A model generated the notes under the pieces. That model did not search any database. It saw only the letters and a program-made list of their open reading frames with translations, and was not told the origin of the DNA. From Acetobacteraceae bacterium (GTDB lineage Bacteria > Pseudomonadota > Alphaproteobacteria > Acetobacterales > Acetobacteraceae), in NCBI GenBank assembly GCA_003164135.1, contig PLSD01000061.1:1-45423 (forward strand): a stretch of DNA of 45,423 bases. The letters run 5' to 3'. This document shows positions 8,908-17,298 of the stretch, one piece after another; the stretch's first letter is position 1, and each line of letters opens with the position of its first letter. The position numbers and the translations under genes were made by a program.

Positions 8908-9438
8908 ATGGCCAAGCGCTGGTACGTCCTCCATGTCTATTCGGGCTTCGAAAAAAAGATCGCCACCCAGATCAAGGAACAGGCTGAGCTGAAAGGCCTG
9001 TCCGACGCCATCGGCGACATCATCGTCCCGGTCGAGGAAGTCACCGAGATCCGCCGCGCCCAGAAGGTGAACACCGAACGCAAGTTCTTCCCCGGCTACG
9101 TCCTCATCAACATGGAAATGTCGGATGACGCCTGGCATCTGGTGAAGGACGTCCCCAAAGTCACCGGCTTCCTCGGCAGCAAAACCCGCCCGAGCCCGAT
9201 CCCGGACTCCGAGGCCGAACGCATCATGAAGCAGGCACAGGAAGGCACCGAACACCGGCGCCCCGCCGTCCTCTTCGAAATCGGCGAACAGGTCCGCGTC
9301 GCCGACGGCCCCTTCACCAGCTTCAACGGCATCGTCGAGGAAGTCGACGAAGACAAAGGCCGCGTCAAAGTCTCCGTCTCCATCTTCGGCCGCTCCACCC
9401 CTGTCGATCTGGAATACGGCCAGGTGGAGAAAATCTGA
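8908..9438 (+). CDS. nusG: Transcription termination/antitermination factor NusG
   Basis: Processivity factor that bridges RNA polymerase with Rho or the ribosome. The 176-residue product starts [17 protein letters not shown]. It has an NGN domain (1 to about 115, including [11 protein letters not shown]) and a C-terminal KOW domain (about 125-176, [17 protein letters not shown]). The ATG at 8908 has AAGGA upstream; a GTG/ATG 12 codons earlier would overlap secE and lacks domain support. Unusually, rplK does not follow; an efflux gene does. Confidence 0.97.
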   Translation: MAKRWYVLHVYSGFEKKIATQIKEQAELKGLSDAIGDIIVPVEEVTEIRRAQKVNTERKFFPGYVLINMEMSDDAWHLVKDVPKVTGFLGSKTRPSPIPDSEAERIMKQAQEGTEHRRPAVLFEIGEQVRVADGPFTSFNGIVEEVDEDKGRVKVSVSIFGRSTPVDLEYGQVEKI

Positions 9439-9464
9439 CCGCCTTGTAATTTCCGGGGCGGTCA
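9436..9464 (+). terminator. Hairpin at the end of nusG
   Basis: TGACCGCC (9436-9443, including the stop codon) pairs with GGCGGTCA (9457-9464). There is no T-tract, so termination is uncertain. Confidence 0.4.
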
Positions 9465-9500
9465 CCATCTCGCGAACCATAATGCTTGCAAGGGGTTCCA

Positions 9501-10514
9501 GTGTCTGACGTGACCGCCTCACCCCCCACGAAGCGCTGGCTCCTGTTCGCCGCCGGCACCATCGCCGTCCTCGCCCTCCTGTTCTGGCTCATCCACTACC
9601 TGCTCATCGGCCAGTACCTTGTAAGCACTGACGACGCCTACATCGCCGCGGACTCCAGCCTCATCGCCCCCAAAATCAGCGGCTACGTCACCAGCGTCGC
9701 CGTGCGCGACGGCCAGGCCGTCCACCGGGGCGACCTGCTCGTCACCATAGACCCGCGCGACTACCAAACCGCGCTGGACGCCGCCCGCGCCGCCCAGGCC
9801 ACCGCCCAGGCCGAACTCACCCTGCAACAAGCCAAAATCGCCGTCGCCCAGGCCACGCTCCAGGGCGATACCGCCCGCTACGCCTTCGCGCAAAAAAACC
9901 AGCATCGCTACGCCAGCCTCACGGCTAACGGCGCCAGCACCGAACAAGCCCGCGAACAGGCCAATACCGACCTCACCACCGCCCAGGCCACCCTCGCGGC
10001 CGACCAAGCCACCCTCACCGGCGCCATCACCCAGGTCGACGTGCTCAAAGCCTCCCTCGCCCAAGCCAACGCCGCCGCCGCCCAAGCCGCCCTCGACCTC
10101 AGCCACACACAAATCACCAGCCCGTTTGATGGCACAATCGGCGCCAAATCCGTCGCCGTGGGCGACTACCTGCAGCCCGGCACCCAAATCATGGCCATCG
10201 TGCCCCTCACCCAGGTCTACGTCCTCGCCAACTACAAAGAAAACCAGATCACCAGCATCCACCCAGGCCAACCCGTCACCCTCACCGTCGACGCCTTCCC
10301 CAACCTCAAAGTCACCGGAACCGTCGACTCCATCGCCCCCGCCTCCGGCCAGCAATTCGCCCTCCTCCCCCCCGACAACGCCACCGGCAACTTCACCAAA
10401 ATCGTCCAGCGCATCCCAGTCAAAATCATCCTCAACCTAACCCCCGCCACAATCGGCAACCTCCGCCCCGGCCTCTCCGTCGAACCCACCATCAACACCC
10501 GCCCGGAACCGTGA
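9501..10514 (+). CDS. emrA: EmrA/HlyD-family membrane fusion protein
   Basis: Periplasmic adaptor of a tripartite drug efflux pump. The 337-residue product has an N-terminal anchor helix (about 14-36) and a biotinyl-lipoyl half (KISGYVTSVAVRDGQAVHRGDLL). A long Ala/Gln-rich coiled-coil hairpin (about 85-200) follows, then the second lipoyl half (ITSPFDGTIGAKSVAVGDYLQPG) and a beta-barrel region. The GTG at 9501 is chosen because AAGGGG lies 5 nt upstream. A DHA2-type transporter follows after a repeat-filled gap of 214 nt. Substrate unknown. Confidence 0.88.
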   Translation: MSDVTASPPTKRWLLFAAGTIAVLALLFWLIHYLLIGQYLVSTDDAYIAADSSLIAPKISGYVTSVAVRDGQAVHRGDLLVTIDPRDYQTALDAARAAQATAQAELTLQQAKIAVAQATLQGDTARYAFAQKNQHRYASLTANGASTEQAREQANTDLTTAQATLAADQATLTGAITQVDVLKASLAQANAAAAQAALDLSHTQITSPFDGTIGAKSVAVGDYLQPGTQIMAIVPLTQVYVLANYKENQITSIHPGQPVTLTVDAFPNLKVTGTVDSIAPASGQQFALLPPDNATGNFTKIVQRIPVKIILNLTPATIGNLRPGLSVEPTINTRPEP

Positions 10515-10536
10515 CGGTATCGGGCGTTAAGCAAGG

Positions 10537-10719
10537 CCAAGGGGCTCTGCCCCTTGGATCCCCGCCAAAGGCTAGCCTTTGGAATCCATTAATAGGGTTT
10601 CTGAGAGGGGCTCGCCCTGGCCTCTCCAAGTCCCGTGCAGCGAGCCCCTCTCAGAAACCCTTACTAAGGGGTTCTAAGGGCCAGCCCTTAGCGGGGGTCG
10701 AGGGGGCAGCGCCCCCTCG
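10537..10719. repeat. Five-hairpin intergenic element (repeat family A, copy 1)
   Basis: Five consecutive dyads fill the emrA-emrB gap: CCAAGGGGC/GCCCCTTGG (10537-10557), CCAAAGGCTAGCCTTTGG (10565-10582), a 21-nt perfect arm pair (10595-10615 with 10640-10660, arms starting GGGTTTCTGAGAGG), CTAAGGGC/GCCCTTAG (10674-10691) and CGAGGGGGC/GCCCCCTCG (10699-10719). The same order recurs at 21415-21600. Confidence 0.85.
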
Positions 10720-10728
10720 CCTTCCTTA

Positions 10729-12285
10729 ATGCCCGATACCGTCCCGCTCCGGACGCGTGTGGCGGTTGGGGGCGCGCTGATTGGCTCGTTCATGGCGATT
10801 TTGAATATCCAGGTGGTGAACACCTCGCTACCGGACATTCAGGGCGGCATTGGCACGGGTTTGGACAATGGCGGCTGGATTTCGACGGCTTATCTGGTTG
10901 GCGAGATTACGGTGATTCCGTTATCGGGCTGGCTGTCCGAGGTTTTTTCACTGCGCCGGTATTTAATCGGCAGCACGTTTTTGTTCCTGCTCTTTTCCGT
11001 CGCCTGCGGCTTGGCGACGAATTTCCCGGAGATGGTCACTCTACGGGCCATTCAGGGGTTTTCCGGCGGTGTGCTCATCCCCCTGGCGCTGATGTGCGTC
11101 ATCACCTTGCTGCCCGAGCGTGCCCGCCCCATCGGTTTCGCCGGCAGCGCGCTGTCGGCCACGTTTGCCCCGGCCATCGGCCCCACCATTGGCGGCGCGA
11201 TTACTGATTTATACGGCTGGCGCTACATTTTCTTCCTCAACCTGGTCCCTGGCGCGGTCATGCTCGCGGCACTCATCTGGGGCCTCGCCCCGGCGCCTAT
11301 GCAGCTCAAAAAATTCGCCCGCGGCGATTGGGTGGGCATTTTCACCATGGCGCTGGGGCTCGGCACGTTGCAGGTGGTGCTGGAGGAGGGCAACAAGGAC
11401 GACTGGTTCGGCTCGCCGTTCATTCTGCGCCTGTCGATCATTTCAGTGCTCTCGCTCGGCGCCTTTCTGTTCCAGGAGCTACGTCCGGGCAACAAGGCCC
11501 CGCTCGTCAATCTGCGCCTGTTCGCGCGCCGCAATTTCGGTGTCGCCAGCATTGCCAACACCTTGCTGGGTTTTGTCCTCTACGGCTCGGTCTATCTCAT
11601 CCCCATCTATCTGGCCGAGGCGCACGGCTACAGCGCGCGCCAGACCGGCATCGTCATGGCCTGGATTGGCCTGCCCCAGCTCCTCATCATCCCCTGCATG
11701 CCCTACCTGATGCGCCGGTTCGACTCCCGGTGGCTGCTGCTCTCCGGTTTCGTCCTCTTCGCCATCAGCTCCCTCATGAACATTCATCTCGGGCCGGATG
11801 AAAGTGGTCCGCAACTGCTCATCCCCAACCTCATCCGCGCCGTCGGCCAGGCCCTGGTCTTCCCGCCGATGTCGCAAATCGTCACCGCCGGCATTCCCTT
11901 CAAGGATGCCGGCTCCGCCTCGTCGCTGTTCAACATGCTGCGCAACCTCGGCGGCGCCATCGGCATCGCGGTGGTGCAAACCTTCGTCACCAACCGCGAA
12001 AAATTCCATTCCACGATCATCATGCCGCGCCTCAGCCTGCTCAACCCGGCAACGCAGCAGCGCCTTCGCCTGCTCCAGCACTATTTCGCCACCCGCGGCC
12101 TGGCGGACCCGCAAGGCGCGCGCCACGCCGCCATCATCGCCATGGGCCGCACCGTCCAGGCCCAGTCATTCTTCCTGGCCTACGGTGACGCTTTCGCGCT
12201 GTTGGGCGCCATGATGGTCATAGCCAGCGTGGTGGTGCTATTTCTTCACAAACCCTCTGGCAGTGCGGCCCCGGGCGCGCATTAG
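10729..12285 (+). CDS. emrB: EmrB/QacA-type MFS multidrug transporter (DHA2 family)
   Basis: Inner-membrane proton antiporter expected to work with the adjacent EmrA-type protein. The 518-residue length and hydrophobicity suggest 14 helices. Motif A-like GWLSEVFSLRRYLIGS, motif C-like FAPAIGPTIGGAITDLYGWRYIFFLN and the MAILNIQVVNTSLPDIQGGIG opening are DHA2 hallmarks. The ATG at 10729 follows immediately after the family A repeat with no strong ribosome-binding site. The repeat may therefore attenuate emrB relative to emrA. Drug or solvent specificity cannot be read. Confidence 0.9.
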   Translation: MPDTVPLRTRVAVGGALIGSFMAILNIQVVNTSLPDIQGGIGTGLDNGGWISTAYLVGEITVIPLSGWLSEVFSLRRYLIGSTFLFLLFSVACGLATNFPEMVTLRAIQGFSGGVLIPLALMCVITLLPERARPIGFAGSALSATFAPAIGPTIGGAITDLYGWRYIFFLNLVPGAVMLAALIWGLAPAPMQLKKFARGDWVGIFTMALGLGTLQVVLEEGNKDDWFGSPFILRLSIISVLSLGAFLFQELRPGNKAPLVNLRLFARRNFGVASIANTLLGFVLYGSVYLIPIYLAEAHGYSARQTGIVMAWIGLPQLLIIPCMPYLMRRFDSRWLLLSGFVLFAISSLMNIHLGPDESGPQLLIPNLIRAVGQALVFPPMSQIVTAGIPFKDAGSASSLFNMLRNLGGAIGIAVVQTFVTNREKFHSTIIMPRLSLLNPATQQRLRLLQHYFATRGLADPQGARHAAIIAMGRTVQAQSFFLAYGDAFALLGAMMVIASVVVLFLHKPSGSAAPGAH

Positions 12286-12425
12286 GCACCCTACTTCCTG
12301 TCAAGGACACAGATCAAAATCCATTGCATATATTTATCGGTCTAACCCTCGCCAGAAGCGCCTTTCCCACCTTCCCGAAGATATGGAAATCGTTTAGCCT
12401 TCCTGAAAATCCGGAGGGAAAACAC

Positions 12426-13148
12426 ATGGCGCGCATTGCATTGGTTACCGGCGGCACTCGGGGTATCGGAGCCGCCATCAGCATCGCCCTCAAACAAGCC
12501 GGACGGACTGTAATAGCCAACTACGCCGGCAACACCGCCGCCGCCGAGGCTTTCAGCGACGAGACCGGTATCGAGACCATGCGTTTCGACGTCAGCGACT
12601 ACGACCAGTGTGTCGCCGCGGTCGCCGCCATCACCGCCAAACATGGCTCCATCGACATTCTCGTCAACAACGCCGGCATCACCCGCGACACCGTCATCAG
12701 CAAAATGACGCGTGACATGTGGGACGCGGTGATCGACACAAATCTCGGCTCCTGCTTCAACCTTTGCAAGGCAACGTTTGAGGGCATGAAGGCCCGCAAG
12801 TTCGGCCGCATCGTCAACATCGGCTCCATCAACGGCCAGGCCGGCCAATACGGCCAGGTTAATTACGCCGCCGCCAAATCCGGCATGCACGGCTTCACCA
12901 AAGCCCTGGCGCTGGAAGGTGCCCGCTACTCCATCACCGCCAACGCCATCGCCCCCGGCTATGTCGACACTGACATGGTCCGCGCCGTCCCGCCTGACGT
13001 GCTGGAGAAAATCGTCGCCAAAATCCCCCGCGGGCGCCTCGGCTCCGCGGCAGACATCGCCCGCGGCGTCGTCTTCGTCACCGCCGACGAAGCCGACTTC
13101 ATCACCGGCTCCACCCTGTCCATCAACGGCGGCCAACACATGTATTGA
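12426..13148 (+). CDS. phaB: PhaB-type acetoacetyl-CoA reductase (SDR)
   Basis: Short-chain dehydrogenase that makes (R)-3-hydroxybutyryl-CoA for polyhydroxyalkanoate synthesis. The 240-residue product has the nucleotide-binding TGGTRGIG (8-15) and NNAG (81-84). The catalytic set is Ser134, Tyr147 and Lys151 (YAAAK). Full-length similarity of wording to PhaB (MARIALVTGGTRGIG, ITRDTVISKMTRDMWDAVIDTNL) favours it over FabG, but FabG-like activity cannot be excluded. The ATG at 12426 follows GGAGG. No PHA synthase is in the window. A long palindrome follows the stop at once. Confidence 0.85.
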   Translation: MARIALVTGGTRGIGAAISIALKQAGRTVIANYAGNTAAAEAFSDETGIETMRFDVSDYDQCVAAVAAITAKHGSIDILVNNAGITRDTVISKMTRDMWDAVIDTNLGSCFNLCKATFEGMKARKFGRIVNIGSINGQAGQYGQVNYAAAKSGMHGFTKALALEGARYSITANAIAPGYVDTDMVRAVPPDVLEKIVAKIPRGRLGSAADIARGVVFVTADEADFITGSTLSINGGQHMY

Positions 13149-13279
13149 CCTTGCGACTTCTACTCCGCCGGCCATCTGGCGCGCTTTTCGGGGCTTCCGG
13201 TGCTCGCGTACATTAAGTACGCTGCGCTCCGGGTCCCCGAAAATCACGCCAGCTGACTCGGCGGAGCGAATTCGCAAGG
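13149..13279. repeat. 131-bp imperfect palindrome after phaB (repeat family B, copy 2)
   Basis: Outer arms CCTTGCGA (13149-13156) and TCGCAAGG (13272-13279), with CTCCGCC/GGCGGAG inside. The core (GTGCTCGCGTAC-ATTAA-GTACGCTGCGCTCC) is shared with 8224-8368. It begins the base after the phaB stop and can act as a 3' stem-loop. Confidence 0.8.
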
Positions 13280-13307
13280 CCAATACCCCGCCTCAAATAC
13301 AAACATC

Positions 13308-13337
13308 GTAGGGCGGAAAAGCGCAGCGCATTCCGCC
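13308..13337. repeat. Short dyad GGCGGAA..TTCCGCC
   Basis: GGCGGAA (13312-13318) and TTCCGCC (13331-13337) flank AAGCGCAGCGCA. This type of small palindrome is frequent between proteobacterial genes. Here it sits 2 bp from the folC stop. Confidence 0.6.
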
Positions 13338-13339
13338 AC

Positions 13340-14593
13340 TCAGGCCGCCACGTCCCCCGCATCCAGCTTCAACACTTCCCCCGCCAGATACAAACTCCCG
13401 CAAATCAACACCCGCGTGGGCGCCGCAATCTGCCCCAGCGCGCCCCGCACATCCGGCCCAACCACCGCCCTGCCGCCCGAGGCCTCCACAATCGCCTCCA
13501 CCGGCAAAGCCAGATGCTGCCCCGGCTCCGCCACGGCAAAAATCTGCGCCGCGTGCGGCATCAAAATCCGCATCACCTCGCCCACGTCCTTCGCCTGCTT
13601 CATCCCCAGCACCAGCGCCGTCGGCCCTGCCCAGTCCTGCAACTGCGCCGCCAGCGCCTCCGCCCCGCCCGGATTATGCGCGCCATCCAGCCACAACTCC
13701 GAGCCCGCCGGCAGCAATCCCAGCAACGCCCCGCGCAACCTTTGCAACCGCGCCGGCCATTCCACCGCCCGCAGCCCAGCCGCCAGCACCTCCGGCACCA
13801 ACTCAAACCCCGCCGCGCGCAACGCCATCATCGCAATCGCCGCATTCTCCGCCTGATGCACCCCCGGCAACCCCGGCGGCGGCAGCTCCAATCCCTCAAA
13901 CCGCAAGCCTTCCGCCGTCGCCGCAATCTCCCAGTCGCGCCCGCGCAGCAACACGGGCACCCCCGCCGCCTCCGCCGCGCCCAAAATCGCCGCCATGGCC
14001 TCGGGCTCCTGCGCCCCCACCACCACCGGCACGCCCGGCTTAATAATCCCCGCCTTCTCCGCCGCGATCACGCCCAGCGTGTCGCCCAAAAAATCCTGAT
14101 GATCCATCGAGATCGACGTAATCGCACATGCCGCCGGCCGCACCACATTGGTCGCGTCAAACTTGCCGCCCAGCCCCACCTCGACCACGCATAAATCCGC
14201 CGGCACCCGCGCAAACAGCAAAAACGCCGCCGCCGTAATCGCCTCGAACACGGTAATCTGGTTGCCCTCGTTCACCGCCTCAATCTCATCCAGCGCCCCG
14301 GCCAGCACCTCATCGGTCACCAGCGCCCCGGCCAGCCGTATCCGCTCATTAAATTTCACCAAATGCGGCGAGGTATAAACATGCACCCGCAACCCCGCGG
14401 CCTCCGCCAGGCTGCGCACAAACGCGCACACGCTGCCCTTGCCGTTGGTCCCCGCCACATGGATCACCGGCGGCAACCGCAACTGCGGATCACCCAACGC
14501 GCCCAGCAACCGGACCAACCGGTCCAGCTGCAAATCTATCAGTTTCGGATAAAGCCTATGCAGCCGGTCCAGACTGGCATCATACCGGCTCAC
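13340..14593 (-). CDS. folC: Folylpolyglutamate synthase / dihydrofolate synthase
   Basis: Mur-ligase-family enzyme that adds glutamate to dihydropteroate and folates. The 417-residue product has the P-loop AGTNGKGSV (47-55) and the signature SPHLVKFNERIRLAG. EVGLGGKFDATN, SMDHQDFLGDTLGVIAAEKAGIIK and C-terminal LDGAHNPGG follow in order. The start is GTG, overlapping the accD stop by four bases (GTGA), which supports coupling. The accD-folC arrangement is conserved in many proteobacteria. Confidence 0.95.
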   Translation of the reverse strand: MSRYDASLDRLHRLYPKLIDLQLDRLVRLLGALGDPQLRLPPVIHVAGTNGKGSVCAFVRSLAEAAGLRVHVYTSPHLVKFNERIRLAGALVTDEVLAGALDEIEAVNEGNQITVFEAITAAAFLLFARVPADLCVVEVGLGGKFDATNVVRPAACAITSISMDHQDFLGDTLGVIAAEKAGIIKPGVPVVVGAQEPEAMAAILGAAEAAGVPVLLRGRDWEIAATAEGLRFEGLELPPPGLPGVHQAENAAIAMMALRAAGFELVPEVLAAGLRAVEWPARLQRLRGALLGLLPAGSELWLDGAHNPGGAEALAAQLQDWAGPTALVLGMKQAKDVGEVMRILMPHAAQIFAVAEPGQHLALPVEAIVEASGGRAVVGPDVRGALGQIAAPTRVLICGSLYLAGEVLKLDAGDVAA

Positions 14594-15456
14594 GCCGCGG
14601 CGGGCCTCTTGTTCCCGGTCATCAGCCCGATCAACCGTGCCAGCGTCGCCGTCAACTCGCCGCGCTTCACCACCATGTCGATAATCCCATGCGCCAGCAA
14701 ATACTCCGCCCGCTGGAACCCTTCCGGCAGCTTTTCGCGCACCGTCTGCTCAATCACCCGGGCACCCGCAAACCCAATCAGCGTATTCGGCTCGGCAATC
14801 TGCACATCCCCCAGCATCGCGAACGACGCCGTAACCCCCCCCGTCGTCGGGTCGGTCAGCACCACAATAAACGGCAGCCCGGCTTCCTTCACCATCTGCG
14901 AGGCAATCACCGAGCGCGGCATCTGCATCAGGCTCACCGCGCCCTCCTGCATCCGCGCCCCGCCCGAAGCCGTATAAACAATCAACGGCGCCGCCTGCAG
15001 CACGGCCAGCTTCGCCGCCGCCACCAGCCCATCGCCCACCGCCCCGCCCATGGACCCGCCCATGAACTCAAACGACATCGCCGCCACCACCGCCCGGTTC
15101 CCGCCCACGGTGCCATGCGCCACCAGCAGCGCATCATCCTGCTTGGTCCCCTCGCGCGCATCCTTCAGCCGGTCGGCATATTTCTTGTGGTCACGGAATT
15201 TCAACGGGTCCACCACCGCCTTCGGCAGCTCGATTCTGGTGTAAACCCCGTCATCAAACGTCCAAGCCAGCCGGTCCGCAGCACTCGCCCGCATATGGTG
15301 CCCGCAATGCGGACAAACTTTTAACGCCGCCTCCAGCTCCCGATGAAAAATCATCTGCTGACACTTAGGGCACTGCTGCCACAAGTTATCCGGCGCCTCC
15401 TTGCGGCCCAGGAGAGTACGGATTTTCGGACGGACAAATTCTGTAAGCCAGCTCAT
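14590..15456 (-). CDS. accD: Acetyl-CoA carboxylase carboxyltransferase subunit beta
   Basis: Transfers the carboxyl group from biotin to acetyl-CoA in the first step of fatty-acid synthesis, paired with AccA (not in the window). The 288-residue product opens MSWLTEFVRPKIRTLLGRKE. It binds zinc through Cys29, Cys32, Cys48 and Cys51 and carries the crotonase-like core (EFMGGSMGGAVGDGL, ASGGARMQEG, PTTGGVTASFAMLGD). Start ATG. Upstream is a cluster of family A-like hairpins in place of the trpA often found there. Confidence 0.96.
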   Translation of the reverse strand: MSWLTEFVRPKIRTLLGRKEAPDNLWQQCPKCQQMIFHRELEAALKVCPHCGHHMRASAADRLAWTFDDGVYTRIELPKAVVDPLKFRDHKKYADRLKDAREGTKQDDALLVAHGTVGGNRAVVAAMSFEFMGGSMGGAVGDGLVAAAKLAVLQAAPLIVYTASGGARMQEGAVSLMQMPRSVIASQMVKEAGLPFIVVLTDPTTGGVTASFAMLGDVQIAEPNTLIGFAGARVIEQTVREKLPEGFQRAEYLLAHGIIDMVVKRGELTATLARLIGLMTGNKRPAAA

Positions 15457-15494
15457 GCATAAGGATTTACCCTCATTACAAACCTAAGGAAAGA

Positions 15495-15563
15495 CCAGGG
15501 CGTTGCCCTGGACCCACCAAGGGGCGCCGCCCCTTGGAACCCCGCTGGGGCGCCCCGCCCCAG
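15495..15563. repeat. Three-hairpin element upstream of accD (family A-like, partial)
   Basis: CCAGGGC/GCCCTGG (15495-15511), CCAAGGGGC/GCCCCTTGG (15517-15537, the same arms as the first hairpin of both full copies) and CTGGGGCG/CGCCCCAG (15545-15563). The trailing CAGACCCGGATTA recurs at about 30016-30028. Confidence 0.7.
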
Positions 15564-15695
15564 ACCCGGATTAACGCGGCACCCCACCTCTCCCCCACCG
15601 TCATGCCGGCGCACGCCGCCTTCCTGAAAGCCGGCTTCAGTTGCGTCGGCCTAGGCGTGGCGTATTGAGGTGGCTTTAGTGCTTCAGGACAGGTG

Positions 15696-16022
15696 CTATG
15701 GGGCAGATGGGCGCACCCGGCCAAAGTGCCAGGCCAGGTACACGCCCGACAGCAGGAAGCCGAGGGCGAAGCTTAACCAAAGCGTGTTGAATAGCGGCAT
15801 CACCGCCGAGAATAGAACAAGGCGCGGCATGATCGCGAGCCCGAGAAACAGATTGATCCAGCCCCACACCACGTTCACCAGCGGCGCGGACAGGCCAACG
15901 CCCCGTGGCTTTGCAAACGGCGTCGGAAATGCCTCGCCCCGCAGCCCTGCGGCAAGATGTGGCACGGCATTGCATATCAGCAGTCCGGCCAGAAAGCTCG
16001 AAATGATCAATAGAAGAGGCAT
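15696..16022 (-). CDS. Small hypothetical membrane protein
   Basis: The 108-residue product has about three to four hydrophobic segments (for example LLLIISSFLAGLLICNAVPHLAAGL at the N-terminus, SAPLVNVVWGWINLFLGLAIM in the middle and LWLSFALGFLLSGVYLAWHFG at the end) and a basic tail. I do not recognise the family. The ATG at 16022 is chosen because it starts the first membrane segment; an upstream ATG adds 13 polar residues. It is flanked by repeats upstream of accD and by an IS remnant on the other side, so it belongs to an accessory patch. Confidence 0.6.
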   Translation of the reverse strand: MPLLLIISSFLAGLLICNAVPHLAAGLRGEAFPTPFAKPRGVGLSAPLVNVVWGWINLFLGLAIMPRLVLFSAVMPLFNTLWLSFALGFLLSGVYLAWHFGRVRPSAP

Positions 16023-16244
16023 TGGAGTGTCCTTCGCGTGGAGCGGCCAGAACAGCCGCATCCTTTATCTAGCACCGGTAGCGACCAATTTCACCGCCCC
16101 CGCCCGGCATACTGGGCAACGGTCATCGGGAGGTGGCGCATTCTAGCCACGGCTTCGTAGCACTGCTGGCACTCAGCGCGCTACGATCGGCGTTGCGCCC
16201 ATTATCGCCATCCCAAGGCGCCACTTCCGAGACCGAAACCGGTC

Positions 16245-16396
16245 ATGCGAATGATCAGAAAAGGCAATTGCGTGATGCTCGATCCAGGCGTGGCAGGCGA
16301 AGTGCGTTTTGTGAACCGGCTCTTCTATCTGCCAGCTTGACCGGTAACGACGGGCTGGGCATTCGGCCGACGTACTTGAGTTAATGCAACAGAACC
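16245..16396 (+). mobile_element. IS6-family insertion sequence remnant (3' end)
   Basis: Codons 16245-16340 read MRMIRKGNC...VRFVNRLFYLPA and stop. This resembles the C-terminus of IS6-family transposases (HMIRKGQ...QxxFInxLFgLA). About 45 bp further on, TGCAACAGAACC (16385-16396) is the complement of the typical IS6-family terminal repeat GGTTCTGTTGCA. The rest of the transposase is missing, and the left end was not found. Confidence 0.65.
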
Positions 16397-16488
16397 CCCT
16401 AGATCACCGCAGCTTTTCAGTATTGCCATGCCCTTTACTTACGCCGCGCCGATGAAAGGCAACACGAAACCATAAAAGCGCCAGAAAG

Positions 16489-16965
16489 CTAAGGAGACTG
16501 AAGTAAAGCCAGCATCGGCCATTCAGGCGCTCTTCCTCCAAATGCCTTGCCTCCGCCCATGTTTTTAAACCGGGCAAGCGGAATGGGCTCAGTGAGTAAG
16601 CCCAAACCAAGCACCTCCCAGAAATAAGTCGCTGGCGTATCGTCAGATTCAGCATAAGGCGGCCGTATAGACTTGTCTGGATGTTTGCCTGATCGTCGTG
16701 TCCCTTCGACAGCGCGAACAATAGCCCCCAATTTTCCAGTCCATGTGACCATCCCAGGGTTGTACAGGTCGTGTGGCGGTTGGGATGCATAAATATATAC
16801 GTCAACACCAATAGGCATATCTTTAAGCCCGAAGCTGTTGCTGCCAAAAGCTACACGATTTGCTAATTCGGGCACGGTCTGTGCTGAGGCGAGAATTGAC
16901 GCTGGGACGGGCGCGTAAAACACGACGCTTCCTGACATTTCTTCAAGGAGTGCTTTCTCTGGCAT
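16489..16965 (-). CDS. Hypothetical protein, possibly frameshifted at its C-terminus
   Basis: The 158-residue product is not recognised. It has a mixed alpha/beta look with YIYASQPPHDLY, WTGKLGAIVRAVEG and YFWEVLGLGLLTEPIPLARFKN. A PUA/EVE-like fold is conceivable but unproven. The ATG follows the upstream gene's TAG directly and has GGAGGAG ahead of it. In another frame the same strand reads a strongly hydrophobic tail (WLYFSLLSFLALLWFRVAF, about 16445-16505). A frameshift may therefore have removed a C-terminal membrane anchor. Base composition is lower in GC than the neighbours. Confidence 0.6.
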   Translation of the reverse strand: MPEKALLEEMSGSVVFYAPVPASILASAQTVPELANRVAFGSNSFGLKDMPIGVDVYIYASQPPHDLYNPGMVTWTGKLGAIVRAVEGTRRSGKHPDKSIRPPYAESDDTPATYFWEVLGLGLLTEPIPLARFKNMGGGKAFGGRAPEWPMLALLQSP

Positions 16966-17298
16966 CTACACTCCTCCGCCCGGCAGCTTATTTGAATCGA
17001 CCAAATCAGCGCAATAATAATAGTGTTGACCCGTGTCACCGTTATAAGCGTCGGTGCATTTCGCGATAGTACTCTGCCCTTCTAAGTAGAATTCAGTTAA
17101 TTGTACCAGCCCATCGGGTGGCTCGCTAATAATCTGAATCAATTTATAGCCGGCTTGCTCATATTGGTAGAGTGATTTTTTATTGAGAGAAAATTGAGGT
17201 GCCTTGCCCCCTGGGTCAAGTTCTGTGGAAGCAGAAGCTAAAGTGGACGCGGAAATAGTTATTATGAGAGTCAATAGAATCGAATTATATTTAATCAT
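16966..17298 (-). CDS. Hypothetical secreted protein
   Basis: The 110-residue product has a clear signal peptide (residues 1-24, ILLTLIITISASTLASAS). A small soluble domain follows with two cysteines and Tyr-rich HYYYCAD near the end. No family is recognised. It abuts the 158-residue gene (TAG directly followed by ATG), so the two form a unit. AT-rich codon use and the nearby IS6 scar suggest acquisition. A toxin/immunity or envelope role is only a guess. Confidence 0.6.
   Translation of the reverse strand: MIKYNSILLTLIITISASTLASASTELDPGGKAPQFSLNKKSLYQYEQAGYKLIQIISEPPDGLVQLTEFYLEGQSTIAKCTDAYNGDTGQHYYYCADLVDSNKLPGGGV

Noticed and set aside
16133..16384. 83-codon plus-strand frame in the accessory patch
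   Set aside because: It runs in another frame across the IS6 remnant and has no ribosome-binding site or recognisable composition.
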